A stretch of DNA of 64,000 nt. It comes from Kitasatospora sp. CB01950 (GTDB taxonomy: Bacteria > Actinomycetota > Actinomycetes > Streptomycetales > Streptomycetaceae). The DNA is taken from contig NZ_LISX01000015.1 of the NCBI RefSeq assembly GCF_001905465.1, forward strand, positions 1 to 64,000, given 5' to 3'. Within the stretch, counting starts at the first letter, position 1. Each line of letters opens with the position of its first letter. Below are positions 56,157-64,000 of the stretch, piece after piece. The notes under the pieces are model-generated. The model did not search any database, was not told the origin of the DNA, and saw only the letters and a list, made by a program, of their open reading frames with translations. The position numbers and the translations under genes are program-made.

Positions 56157-57212
56157 TCAGGCGGGGGTGCCCGTGGAGGCTATCGCCACCAGCCTGGCGG
56201 CCTTGAGCTCGGTTTCCCGCCATTCGCCGTCCGGGTCGGAGCCCCAGGTGATTCCGGCGCCGGCGCCGAATTTGAGGACGGGCCGGCCGGTGTCCCGTTC
56301 GATCCAGAACGAGCGGATGCCGACGGCGAGTTCGGCCTCGCCGCGGTCGGCGTCGACCCAGCCGATGGCGCCGCAGTAGGGGCCGCGGGGGGCGGTCTCC
56401 AGTTCGCGGATGATGCGCAGTGCGCTGCTCTTGGGGGCGCCGGTGACGGAGCCGGGCGGGAAGGTGGCGTCGAACAGCTGCGGCCAGCCGGCGTCGGCGT
56501 GCAGGCGTCCTTCGACGGTGGAGACGAGGTGGACCAGGCCGGGGTGCTTCTCGACGGCGCACAGGTCGGGGACGGTGACGGTGCCGGTGTCGCAGACCTG
56601 GCCGAGGTCGTTGCGGACCAGGTCGACGATCATCACGTTCTCGGCGTAGTCCTTGTCGAGCAGGTCGTGCTCGGTGCGGCCGGTGCCCTTGATCGGGCCG
56701 GAGCGGACGGTGCGGCCGTGGCGGCTCAGGTACAGCTCGGGCGAGGCGGTGGCGATTTCGACGCCGTGCTCGGGGAGCCGAATCGTTCCTGCGTACGGCG
56801 CGGGGTTGTGGGCGGCGAGCAGTCCGGTGAGGGCGTCGACGTCGGTGCGTTCGGGGTCGGGCAGCGGTGCGCTCAACACCCGGCAGAGGTTGGCCTGGTA
56901 GACCTCGCCGGCGGCGATGTATTCGCGGATGCGGCGCACTCCGGCGCGGTAGGCGTCGGCGTCGAGGGAGCTGTGCCAGCTGTCCGGGTCCGGGCCGCGC
57001 CAGTTGTGGGTGGCGGGCGGCGCGGGGTCGGGGCGGACCTCGTCGAACCGGGCGCAGGTGAGGCGGCCTTCGAAGTCGAGGGCGACGGCCCAGAATCCGC
57101 CGCGGTCGAGCGCGGCGGGGTCGTGGGCGACTTCGCGCAGTCCGGTGGCGAGCCGGCCGGCGAAGCGGGCCATCGGCTGGTGGGGGCTGAGCGGTGCGGT
57201 GCGGCCGGACAC
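56157..57212 (-). CDS. pabB: Aminodeoxychorismate synthase component I
   Basis: Chorismate-using enzyme of 351 residues that adds ammonia to make 4-amino-4-deoxychorismate. The PIKGT motif, in which Lys replaces the Ala of anthranilate synthase, marks it as PabB, and NVMIVDLVRNDLGQV and FPPGSVTGAPK complete the binding site. It lacks a glutaminase domain, so PabA must be elsewhere. AGGAG precedes the GTG by five bases. Uses chorismate made by the aro genes at the other end of the window. Confidence 0.92.
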   Translation of the reverse strand: MSGRTAPLSPHQPMARFAGRLATGLREVAHDPAALDRGGFWAVALDFEGRLTCARFDEVRPDPAPPATHNWRGPDPDSWHSSLDADAYRAGVRRIREYIAAGEVYQANLCRVLSAPLPDPERTDVDALTGLLAAHNPAPYAGTIRLPEHGVEIATASPELYLSRHGRTVRSGPIKGTGRTEHDLLDKDYAENVMIVDLVRNDLGQVCDTGTVTVPDLCAVEKHPGLVHLVSTVEGRLHADAGWPQLFDATFPPGSVTGAPKSSALRIIRELETAPRGPYCGAIGWVDADRGEAELAVGIRSFWIERDTGRPVLKFGAGAGITWGSDPDGEWRETELKAARLVAIASTGTPA

Positions 57213-57389
57213 GGGTTCTCCTGCGCGGATTGCGGTGCTGCCCGTTGCGCCCGCGCGAGCGCGGGCGTGGGCGCCGGGGGTTCGCCCCGGTACCGAAAAG
57301 TCTAGGTCGGAGGCCTGTGGGAACGGTCCGGGCGGACCGGGCGGTTGGGCATCCGGCGGCCATCCCCGCGCCACGCTGCGGGAACGGAT

Positions 57390-57419
57390 TTTTCAGCTGG
57401 GCCCGGAATCCGCTAGAGT
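57390..57419 (+). promoter_or_regulatory. Candidate tRNA cluster promoter
   Basis: TTTTCA and TAGAGT, separated by 18 bases, lie 57 bases upstream of the first tRNA gene. The -10 fits Streptomyces stable-RNA promoters; the -35 is weak. Confidence 0.42.
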
Positions 57420-57476
57420 TCAACACGTCGCCAGGGAGCGCGGCCGGAAAAACCGGAAGAGCTTCCAGGAAGACAG

Positions 57477-57549
57477 GCGGACGTGGCTCAGTTGGTAGAG
57501 CATCACCTTGCCAAGGTGAGGGTCGCGAGTTCGAATCTCGTCGTCCGCT
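57477..57549 (+). tRNA. tRNA-Gly (GCC)
   Basis: Acceptor GCGGACG/CGTCCGC, anticodon stem CACC/GGTG around loop TTGCCAA (anticodon GCC) and T-arm GAGTTCGAATCTC. Discriminator T; no encoded CCA. First gene of the cluster. Confidence 0.97.
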
Positions 57550-57588
57550 CGATGGAGAACAGGTAGGATCGTTCTTCAGATGTTGCCT

Positions 57589-57662
57589 GGTGGAGTGGCC
57601 GAGAGGCGAGGCAACGGCCTGCAAAGCCGTGTACACGGGTTCAAATCCCGTCTCCACCTCCA
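57589..57662 (+). tRNA. tRNA-Cys (GCA)
   Basis: Acceptor GGTGGAG/CTCCACC, anticodon loop CTGCAAA (anticodon GCA), T-arm GGGTTCAAATCCC. Discriminator T as expected for Cys, followed by an encoded CCA. Lies 39 bases after tRNA-Gly. Confidence 0.96.
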
Positions 57663-57668
57663 AGAGGT

Positions 57669-57690
57669 GCCTCCGGTTTCGACCGGAGGC
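57669..57690 (+). terminator. UUCG-capped hairpin between tRNA-Cys and tRNA-Val
   Basis: A perfect 9-bp stem GCCTCCGGT/ACCGGAGGC closes a TTCG tetraloop. It could terminate some transcripts after tRNA-Cys or guide processing of the cluster RNA. Confidence 0.7.
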
Positions 57691-57697
57691 CCTCCCC

Positions 57698-57769
<72 letters not shown>

Positions 57770-57802
57770 CTGGTCTTCGGATCTCGATCCACAGATCGTC
57801 CT

Positions 57803-57874
<72 letters not shown>

Positions 57875-57911
57875 CACAGGCAGGGCCTCTTCGAGCCCCT
57901 GGCACACCCCC

Positions 57912-57983
<72 letters not shown>

Positions 57984-58016
57984 CTGGTCTTCGGATCTCG
58001 ATCCACAGATCGTCCT

Positions 58017-58088
<72 letters not shown>

Positions 58089-58096
58089 CAGAAGTT

Positions 58097-58130
58097 GAGA
58101 GCCGTCACCCGGTTTCGGGTGGCGGCTCTC
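58097..58130 (+). terminator. tRNA cluster terminator
   Basis: A 15-bp stem (one mismatch) with outer arms GAGAGCCG/CGGCTCTC, inner arms CACCCG/CGGGTG and a GTTT loop, beginning nine bases after the last tRNA; T-rich GTGTTTCGG follows. Confidence 0.88.
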
Positions 58131-58305
58131 GGTGTTTCGGCGCGGTGGCGGGCATGGGAGTGGCCGGGAACGGCACGCCCTCACCGACGTGTCGTTCCCG
58201 GCCACCGGGTGGGCCCGGAGCTGCAGCCTGCGCCACTCATTTCGTCCGTCCACGACGTGATGAGGGTTGCTCCGGGCCGGCGCGTCGACCCCTACCCCAT
58301 GGGGG

Positions 58306-58488
58306 TCAGCGCCCGATCAGATCGGCGACCGCCTGTGTCTGGGTCGCCAGTTGGTCCCACGCCCCGAACAGGACCATCAGCAGGATCGCGCAGGGCAGGG
58401 CGATGGCGAGGGCGACCATCGGGTGCCGGGTCTCCGCGGGGTGCGGGGACAGGGGCCGGCTGCGAAGGGCTCTGCTGAGCGGTGCCAT
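58306..58488 (-). CDS. Small membrane protein, 60 residues, hypothetical
   Basis: A short reading frame with basic N-terminus (MAPLSRALRSRPLSPHP) and one strong membrane helix (MVALAIALPCAILLMVLFG). AGGAG lies ten bases before the ATG. It sits alone between the tRNA cluster and the kinase gene. No family is recognised; a longer frame begins 50 codons upstream but has no sensible site. Confidence 0.55.
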   Translation of the reverse strand: MAPLSRALRSRPLSPHPAETRHPMVALAIALPCAILLMVLFGAWDQLATQTQAVADLIGR

Positions 58489-58959
58489 GTCTGCTGTGCT
58501 CCTGCCGGGCTGCTGCTGGTGCTGTCGGGTCGGGGACGGGTGGTTCTGCTTGGCAGCGAGGACGGTTCTTCTCGGGGGACGAGCGGGGCCGTCCTCGCTG
58601 TGAACAACGTTAGGCGGCACGGCTTTCGAGGTCGTCATGCCGTCGTACCGTTCCGATCGCCTCCGCTGGTAGGAGGAGGAGCGGGGTCACGTACACCTGG
58701 AGTCGGACTCCGGGGTGCGCGCACCCCTTAGGCGACCCTGACAGGACCCCTTGGGGGACGGTCGGACTGCTGGTGGGACAGGGGGTCCGACGGGGCGTCG
58801 GCAGCACCGATCTGACAATCGGACCGGCGGTTCGTGTGTTGCGTGTCAGCACGGGGCCGCTAGCTGTCCGTAAGCTGTGCCGAGACAGTTGTCTGACGAT
58901 GCCCCAATCCGACGGGGCCTCACCCCACAGGCTGACGGAACGGGAACGGGTACGGGCAG
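58489..58959. other. Intergenic region upstream of the kinase, with palindromes
   Basis: No gene is seen in these 471 bases. They hold several inverted repeats, including the 16-bp palindrome listed separately, GGAGTC/GACTCC around one base near 58700, and the GTCGGAC/GTCCGAC arms near 58761-58794. The divergent small membrane protein and the kinase should both have promoters here; boxes not assigned. Confidence 0.5.
58712..58727. repeat. 16-bp perfect palindrome GGGGTGCGCGCACCCC
   Basis: Perfect twofold symmetry, about 230 bases before the kinase start. It could be an operator for a dimeric regulator or simply a GC-rich hairpin. Confidence 0.7.
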
Positions 58960-60921
58960 ATGGCAATGATGCGGCTGCGGCGTGAGGACCCCCGCATCGT
59001 CGGCCCGTACCGGCTGCACCGGCGGCTGGGCGCGGGCGGGATGGGCGTGGTCTTCCTCGGTTCGGACCGGAGGGGGCAGCGGGTCGCGCTGAAGCTGATC
59101 CGCGCCGAACTCGCCGAGGACGCCGAGTTCCGCACCCGGTTCGCCCGCGAGATCGCGGCGGCCTCCCGGATCCGCGGCGGCTGCACGGCGCGGGTGATGG
59201 GCTCCGACATCGAGGCCGACCGCCCGTGGCTGGCCACCGCGTACGTGCCCGGGCCGTCGCTGTACAAGCAGATCTCCGAAGAGGGCGTGCTGGCCTGGCC
59301 GGACGCGGCGCGGATCGGCGCGGCGCTGGCCGACGGACTGGTGAAGGTGCACGAGGCGGGAGTGGTGCACCGCGACCTCAAGCCGTCGAACATCCTGCTC
59401 TCCCCCAAGGGCCCGCGGATCATCGACTTCGGCATCGCCTGGTCGCGCGGCGCGTCCACCCTCACGCACGTCGGCACCGCGGTCGGCTCGCCGGGCTTCC
59501 TGGCGCCCGAGCAGGTGCGCGGCGCGGCGGTGACGCCCGCCACCGACGTGTTCGCGTTCGGGGCGACGCTGGCGTTCGCGCTGACCGGGGAGTCGCCGTT
59601 CGGGTCGGGCGCCTCGTCCGAGGTGATGCTGTACCGGGTGGTGCACGAGGAGCCGGACCTGACCGGGATTCCGCCGGTGCTGGCCCCGGTGGTGCGGGCC
59701 TGCCTGGCCAAGGAGCCGTCCGAGCGCCCGCCGGCGGCCGCGCTGCACGAGCGCCTCAGCGAACTCGCCACCCGCGGCGCCGGCGGCCGGGCCGCCCGGG
59801 CCGCGGCCCGTGCCGAGGAGCGGGCCGCGACCGCGCAGGCCGCGACCGCCGCCCCGGCGGAGGCTCCGGCGGCCGCCCGGCCCGACGGTCCGCCGCCGCG
59901 CCGCCCGGCCGGCCCGCAAGGGGCCGCGGTGCCCGGTGCCGTCCGGCGGCCCGCCGCCGACGCTCCGCGCGCCTCGGCCGGTGCGCCGCCAGCCGCCCGC
60001 CCGGCGCCCGCCCGGCCTGCGGCAGCGGCCGCGCAGCCCGCTGCCGACGTCGCGGCGGCCGGTGGACGGCCGGTCGCGGCCGCGCAGCCGATGCCCCGGC
60101 AGGAGGTGCACCCGGACGCCCGCACCGAGCGGGTGCGGCGCCCGGTCCGGGACGGCGACACGGTGCGCGAGCGCCGGCCCGCCGCCGGTTCCGCCGGTCG
60201 GGAGCGCACCCCGCTGCCCGGCCGCGACCGCACTCCCCCGCCCGGGCGGGTGCCCGGACCCGCCCGTCCGACGGCCCGTCAACGGCTGATGCGGCAGCGG
60301 CTGGTGGTGTTCGTCACCGTGACGGTCGGGGTGGCGCTGGCCATCGCGGTCGCACAGGGCTGCGAGAACCGCAGCACCCAAGGCCTGCCCGCGCCGACCG
60401 CGACGGCCCCGGTGAAGCCGACCACGGGCGCGACGCTGTCGGTGGACGGGGTGAACACGGTCGGCCACGGCGGCTCGGGCCTGGGCCCGGCGCTCGGCAG
60501 CCCGCCGTCGGCGGACTGGCCCAACCGCAGCTACCCGGACCCGGCGGGCGGCCCCGCGATCCAGCTGCACGACAGCCACTCCACCGACGCGGGCGCGCCG
60601 GTCAGCCTGTCCGCCGTACTGCCGGCCCGCTACCGGGACGCCCCGGCGACGCTGGTGGTGCTGCGCCGGGGCGAGGGCTCCGTCCCCGTCGACCTGGTGC
60701 AGCTGTACGGCTTCGACGGAGACACCCCGGTGCTGATCGCCGGCCGGGCGTCCGCCGCGAACCCCGAGGCCGGGGCGGTGTGGCGGGTGGAGAACGGCGC
60801 GCTGATCCGCGAGGAACGGGTGGAGCGCACCGGCGCGGTCTCCTCGACCCGGTACACCGTCCGGCCGGACGGCAGCCTGGAGGAGTCCTGGCCGGGGGCG
60901 GGCGTGTCCGGCTCGCACTGA
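58960..60921 (+). CDS. Membrane Ser/Thr protein kinase (PknB/Hanks type)
   Basis: A 653-residue signalling kinase. Residues ~15-275 form the kinase domain: glycine loop GAGGMGVV, catalytic Lys in ALKLI, HRDLKPSN, DFG in IIDFGIAW and the APE triplet (FLAPEQ). A Pro/Ala/Arg-rich linker follows to ~445, then one membrane helix (448-467). About 185 extracytoplasmic residues have no PASTA repeats and no family I know. Ligand and substrates unknown. Confidence 0.93.
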   Translation: MAMMRLRREDPRIVGPYRLHRRLGAGGMGVVFLGSDRRGQRVALKLIRAELAEDAEFRTRFAREIAAASRIRGGCTARVMGSDIEADRPWLATAYVPGPSLYKQISEEGVLAWPDAARIGAALADGLVKVHEAGVVHRDLKPSNILLSPKGPRIIDFGIAWSRGASTLTHVGTAVGSPGFLAPEQVRGAAVTPATDVFAFGATLAFALTGESPFGSGASSEVMLYRVVHEEPDLTGIPPVLAPVVRACLAKEPSERPPAAALHERLSELATRGAGGRAARAAARAEERAATAQAATAAPAEAPAAARPDGPPPRRPAGPQGAAVPGAVRRPAADAPRASAGAPPAARPAPARPAAAAAQPAADVAAAGGRPVAAAQPMPRQEVHPDARTERVRRPVRDGDTVRERRPAAGSAGRERTPLPGRDRTPPPGRVPGPARPTARQRLMRQRLVVFVTVTVGVALAIAVAQGCENRSTQGLPAPTATAPVKPTTGATLSVDGVNTVGHGGSGLGPALGSPPSADWPNRSYPDPAGGPAIQLHDSHSTDAGAPVSLSAVLPARYRDAPATLVVLRRGEGSVPVDLVQLYGFDGDTPVLIAGRASAANPEAGAVWRVENGALIREERVERTGAVSSTRYTVRPDGSLEESWPGAGVSGSH

Positions 60922-60979
60922 TCCGCCGGCCCCCGGCGGCGGTGACGGGCTGTCAGTGCCCGGCGGGAGCATGTGCCGC

Positions 60980-61537
60980 ATGATGTGGACGACCGACGCG
61001 ATGCACGTCGCGTACTGCCAGTACTTCCTGTACGGGCCGGAGCTGCCGGACGGCTGGGACGCGCACGCGCTGGCCCGGCTGTTCCACGGCAACGGGGTGG
61101 CCGCCGGCTGCCCGGACCACCTGACGGTGCTGTGCGGCACCCACACCGGGCTGATCCGGCTCGGCGTGGAGCGGACCGCGGAGCGGCCCGCCGAGCCCGG
61201 GCCGGAGTGGGAGAGCGCCGTGGAGCTTTCGCTGTACAGCAGCGGCGAGTTGCGGCTGCGGGCCTGGGACGGCGTGGACATCGCCGAGGCCGGCAACCTC
61301 GCGCACGCGGGCCGCGGCTGGTACCGGATCCGGGTGCAGACCCGGGGCCGCGACCGGGGCCGGGAGACCGACACCGCCGCCCGCCCCGTCGAGGAGCACC
61401 GGCTGACGGTCTGGCCCGCTCCCCCGTCGCCCGACCTGGTGCTGCGGGTGGGCGACCTGACGGGCCGTCGCCACCACAAGCCGGGCCGTCCGGCGCCGCA
61501 GCCGATATCGCCGCCGGCGGCCCGCCGGGCAGCCTGA
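60980..61537 (+). CDS. Hypothetical protein, 185 residues
   Basis: No family recognised. The N-terminal part (MMWTTDAMHVAYCQYFLYG) and a central beta-rich half with ELRLRAWDGVDIAEAG look like a folded domain; the C-terminus is basic and Pro-rich. GGGAG lies 10 bases before the chosen ATG; two earlier starts add up to eight residues. It begins 58 bases after the kinase gene, so they may be cotranscribed. Confidence 0.65.
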   Translation: MMWTTDAMHVAYCQYFLYGPELPDGWDAHALARLFHGNGVAAGCPDHLTVLCGTHTGLIRLGVERTAERPAEPGPEWESAVELSLYSSGELRLRAWDGVDIAEAGNLAHAGRGWYRIRVQTRGRDRGRETDTAARPVEEHRLTVWPAPPSPDLVLRVGDLTGRRHHKPGRPAPQPISPPAARRAA

Positions 61538-61607
61538 CGGGTCATCGGCCGGTCACGGCGGATAATGATCCGCGGAAATCTGGGCGAGACCGGGAGGTAC
61601 GGGAGCG

Positions 61608-61976
61608 ATGGCGCTGGTCGCGGGAGTGCGCGTCAAGCTGGTGGTGGATGTGGCGCTGGGGGACGCGTCCGGGAGCGGAGAGCCCGTGGGCGTCCTGCTG
61701 CTGGGGGCGGGCGTCGAGGGCACCGTCGAGCACGTGGTCGGGGAGGTGGCGGCGCCCGAGGAGGTCCGCGAGTACGAGCGGCTGCGGGCGCTGCACGACG
61801 ACTACGGGCACACCATGCCCGCCGAGAGTCTCAAGCAACTGGAGGGCCAGATCGCCACGTTGACGCCGCACTGGGAGGCGTTCCAGGTGCGGGGGCCGCG
61901 CTCGTCGGTCCGGGTGCGCTTCGACAACGGGTTCGTGCTGGACGGGGCCGACGAGGCGGTGCTGGCGGCTCTCTAG
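61608..61976 (+). CDS. Hypothetical protein, 122 residues
   Basis: No family recognised. Starts MALVAGVRVKLVVDVALGD with a hydrophobic N-terminal strand and ends in a second hydrophobic stretch; the centre is acidic (EVAAPEEVREYERLRALHDD). GGGAGG lies just upstream of the ATG. Its TAG overlaps the convergent gene's TAG in a shared CTAG. Confidence 0.68.
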   Translation: MALVAGVRVKLVVDVALGDASGSGEPVGVLLLGAGVEGTVEHVVGEVAAPEEVREYERLRALHDDYGHTMPAESLKQLEGQIATLTPHWEAFQVRGPRSSVRVRFDNGFVLDGADEAVLAAL

Positions 61977-62785
61977 AACCGGTCGTGCTCCTCCCAGTCG
62001 TACCAGCCGTCGCCCAGCGGGACATAGCTGCCCTTGGCGGGCAGGGTGGTGCCGGGCGGGAAGTACGCGAGGCCGTGGGGAGCGAAGACGCCGGTGCCGG
62101 GGATGGCGAACTTGACGCCGCCGCCGGTGAGTTCGGGCTCGGTGAGGTGGTAGCCCGCGACCCAGCCCTGCTCGGCCGTGCCGGTGGCCAGGGCGTGTTC
62201 GGCCCAGTCGGTGAGCGCCGGGCGGGCCAGCGCGAAGCGGGCCTCGGCCGGGTCGGTCCGGGTGACCGTCAGCACGGTGGCGGCCACCAGCAGCGGAGCC
62301 ACCGCCCAGCGCCAACGGCCCGACGGGGACTCGGCGTTGCGGGCGGCGGGCTGCTGCTGCCAGAGCAGCCAGGCGAACGGCAGGCCGACCAGCGTCAGCC
62401 CGCCGACGCCGAGCAGGCCGTAGTCCCAGCCCGGGAGGCTGAAGCCCAGCACGACGGCGGCGCAGCCCAGCGCGAGGCCGAGCAGCGCGCTGGTGCCGGG
62501 GCGGCGCGGGCGGGTGAGCGGCCTTTCGACCGTCGCTCCGATCACCACGACGGCGATCAGCAGGACCGGGAACGCGAACGGCAGCATGGCCAGGGGCGCG
62601 GTCAGCGGAGCCGCCGTGAGCCCCGACAGGAACAGGCCGCCCGCGACGGCGGCGAACACCATCGCGAGGTGCGGTACTCCCTCGGGCAGCGCCACGACCG
62701 CGGCGAGCAGGGCGGTCAGCAGCAGGGGGCCGCGGTAGCCGGGGAGCGTGAGTCGGCGGAGCGCGACGGCTCGGTCGATGATCAT
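61973..62785 (-). CDS. Multi-spanning membrane protein, hypothetical
   Basis: A 270-residue protein with roughly seven hydrophobic segments in the first ~190 residues (for example GPLLLTALLAAVVALPEG and FPVLLIAVVVIGATV), then a soluble C-terminal part with PDWxEHDRF-like aromatic residues. No family recognised. It converges on the 122-residue gene with a four-base tail-to-tail overlap. Confidence 0.75.
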   Translation of the reverse strand: MIIDRAVALRRLTLPGYRGPLLLTALLAAVVALPEGVPHLAMVFAAVAGGLFLSGLTAAPLTAPLAMLPFAFPVLLIAVVVIGATVERPLTRPRRPGTSALLGLALGCAAVVLGFSLPGWDYGLLGVGGLTLVGLPFAWLLWQQQPAARNAESPSGRWRWAVAPLLVAATVLTVTRTDPAEARFALARPALTDWAEHALATGTAEQGWVAGYHLTEPELTGGGVKFAIPGTGVFAPHGLAYFPPGTTLPAKGSYVPLGDGWYDWEEHDRF

Positions 62786-62849
62786 GGCGGCATGTCTACC
62801 GAAAAAGCGCGCCGGGCGGAAGCCTCAACTTCCTTTGTGGGGCCGGGAG

Positions 62850-63653
62850 TCAGCCGTGGTTCACCGCGTAGAACGCGATCGCGGCGGCGGCGCCGACGTT
62901 GAGCGAGTCGATGCCGTGCGCCATCGGGATGCGCACCCGCTGGTCGGCGGCGGCGAGGGCCTTCGGGGTCAGGCCGTCGCCCTCGGCGCCCAGCATCAGG
63001 GCCGCTCTGGGGAGCAGGTGGGACTTGGCGACGGTGAAGTCCTCGGCACCGGACGGGGTGAGGGCGAGCAGTTCGAAGCCGGCCTCGCGGACGGCCGCGA
63101 GGGAGTCCGGCCACGGGTCGAGGCGGGCGTACGGGACGGAGAACACCGCTCCCATGGACGTCTTGACGGCACGTCGGTAGAGCGGGTCGGCGCAGTCCGG
63201 GGAGAGCAGGACGGCGTCCATGCCGAGAGCGGCCGCGGAGCGGAAGATCGCACCGAGGTTGGTGTGGTCGACCAGGCCCTCCAGCACGGCGACGCGACGC
63301 GCCCCGTCGAGGACGTCGGACGCAGTCGGCAGGGGCTTGCGCTCCATCGACGCGAGGGCCCCGCGATGGACGTGGTAGCCGGTGACGCGCTCGGCGAGGG
63401 CGGGCTCGACAAGATGGACGGGGGCGTCGGCCTCCTCGATCACGTCGGCCATCACGCCGAGCCACTTGGCGGTGAGCAGCATCGACCGCATCCGGTAGCC
63501 GGCGGCGAGGGCGCGACGGATCACCTTCTCGCCCTCGGCGATGAACAGGCCCTCGGCCGGTTCGCGCCGACGGCGGAGCTCGACGTCGGTGAGGTCGGTG
63601 TAGTCGCTCAGGCGGGGGTCGCCGGCGTCGGTGACGGTGATGGGCTCAGACAC
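62850..63653 (-). CDS. TrmH/SpoU-family RNA 2'-O-methyltransferase
   Basis: SPOUT-fold methyltransferase of 267 residues. The three knot motifs are intact: GLVDHTNLGAIFRSAAALG, LMLGAEGDGLT and RIPMAHGIDSLNVGAAAAI. The N-terminal ~90 residues form an RNA-binding substrate domain. Target (tRNA or 23S rRNA, possibly a thiostrepton-type resistance site) cannot be told from sequence. The GTG at SEPITV is the likely start. Confidence 0.93.
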   Translation of the reverse strand: MSEPITVTDAGDPRLSDYTDLTDVELRRRREPAEGLFIAEGEKVIRRALAAGYRMRSMLLTAKWLGVMADVIEEADAPVHLVEPALAERVTGYHVHRGALASMERKPLPTASDVLDGARRVAVLEGLVDHTNLGAIFRSAAALGMDAVLLSPDCADPLYRRAVKTSMGAVFSVPYARLDPWPDSLAAVREAGFELLALTPSGAEDFTVAKSHLLPRAALMLGAEGDGLTPKALAAADQRVRIPMAHGIDSLNVGAAAAIAFYAVNHG

Positions 63654-63754
63654 TGGATGATTTTCGCACGTGGGGGGATCGGGAGAGGTCGGAGCAGGGA
63701 CCGGAAACGGCGGAACGCTCGGCACCCCCGTGACCGACCGCAGACTCGGGGCCT

Positions 63755-64000
63755 TCAGCCCAGGACGTTGACCACGTCGCCGATGACGATGACCGCCGGG
63801 GGCTTGATGCCCTCGGTGAGGACGGTGTCGCCGATGGTGGCGAGGGTGGCGTCGATGCGGCGTTGGGCGGAGGTGGTGCCCTCCTGGACGACGGCGACGG
63901 GGGTGTCGGCGGGGCGGCCGTGCTTCAACAGCTCGGCGGCGATGGCGGCGATCTTGTCGACGGCCATCAGCAGGACCAGGGTGCCGGTCATGCCGGCGAC
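63755..64000 (-). CDS. cobA: Uroporphyrinogen-III C-methyltransferase, 3' end only
   Basis: Partial: the gene continues beyond the right edge. The visible C-terminal ~80 residues have GTLVLLMAVDKIAAIA, GRPADTPVAVVQEGTT and PPAVIVIGDVV, typical of SUMT enzymes that make precorrin-2 for B12 or sirohaem. The fused CysG form cannot be excluded since the N-terminus is missing. Confidence 0.88.
   Translation of the reverse strand, partial: VAGMTGTLVLLMAVDKIAAIAAELLKHGRPADTPVAVVQEGTTSAQRRIDATLATIGDTVLTEGIKPPAVIVIGDVVNVLG

Overview
The window is a very GC-rich chromosomal segment from a sporulating actinomycete of the Streptomyces/Kitasatospora group. This rests on the strong third-position G/C bias, the frequent GTG starts, the sporulation gene ssgB and the gene order. 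The order (aro genes, alaS, rpsD, aspS-hisS, relA-apt-secFD-yajC, ruvBAC, yebC, pdxT/pdxS, pimA-pgsA, HIT, thrS, ssgB, tRNAs, cobA) matches the conserved core of Streptomyces chromosomes as I know it. Genus and species were not determined.

Layout. Positions 1-490 hold five perfect 32-bp tandem repeats and a gene-free degenerate stretch. From 491 to 14567 nearly everything runs leftward: a P-loop protein, the shikimate genes aroQ-aroB-aroK-aroC and aroE, an N-acetyltransferase, a lone ABC ATPase, two tandem MltG-type lytic transglycosylases (one with a 200-residue Gln-rich cytoplasmic tail), ruvX, alaS and two small membrane-anchored proteins. A rightward NB-ARC/TPR ATPase follows, converging on rpsD. 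Next come leftward rarA, ppk2, an acetyltransferase, aspS, hisS and a metallo-hydrolase, then rightward genes for a membrane-anchored cyclophilin and a DUF349 coiled-coil protein.

From 27112 to 43566 the leftward block holds a lipoprotein, relA, apt, secF, secD, yajC, ruvB, ruvA, ruvC, yebC, pdxT, pdxS, two small proteins and the phosphatidylinositol mannoside genes pimA, an acyltransferase and pgsA. The last three overlap by 4 nt and resemble the mycobacterial thrS-HIT-pgsA-acyltransferase-pimA locus. Here that locus is split by a degenerate EF-G-like GTPase, a DUF393 protein and an unrecognised 547-aa membrane protein, before HIT and thrS resume.

The right part (50.9-64 kb) carries a DEDDh exonuclease, two tRNA-Val(CAC) genes, ssgB, a CGNR zinc-finger protein, a DsbA-like protein, a double-GNAT protein and a pabB/pabC-like pair. 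It then has a tRNA cluster (Gly, Cys, four identical Val-GAC made by a 214-bp tandem duplication), a membrane Ser/Thr kinase with two unknown genes, a membrane protein, a TrmH-type RNA methyltransferase and the 3' end of a cobA-type gene.

The window is mainly housekeeping: chorismate and folate precursors, translation, stringent response, protein export, DNA repair, vitamin B6 and inositol lipids. I saw no CRISPR array, prophage, insertion sequence or biosynthetic gene cluster. The less understood parts are the edge repeat array, a 44-bp perfect palindrome, the Gln-rich MltG, the EF-G-like/DUF393/547-aa insertion, the tRNA duplication and the kinase neighbourhood.
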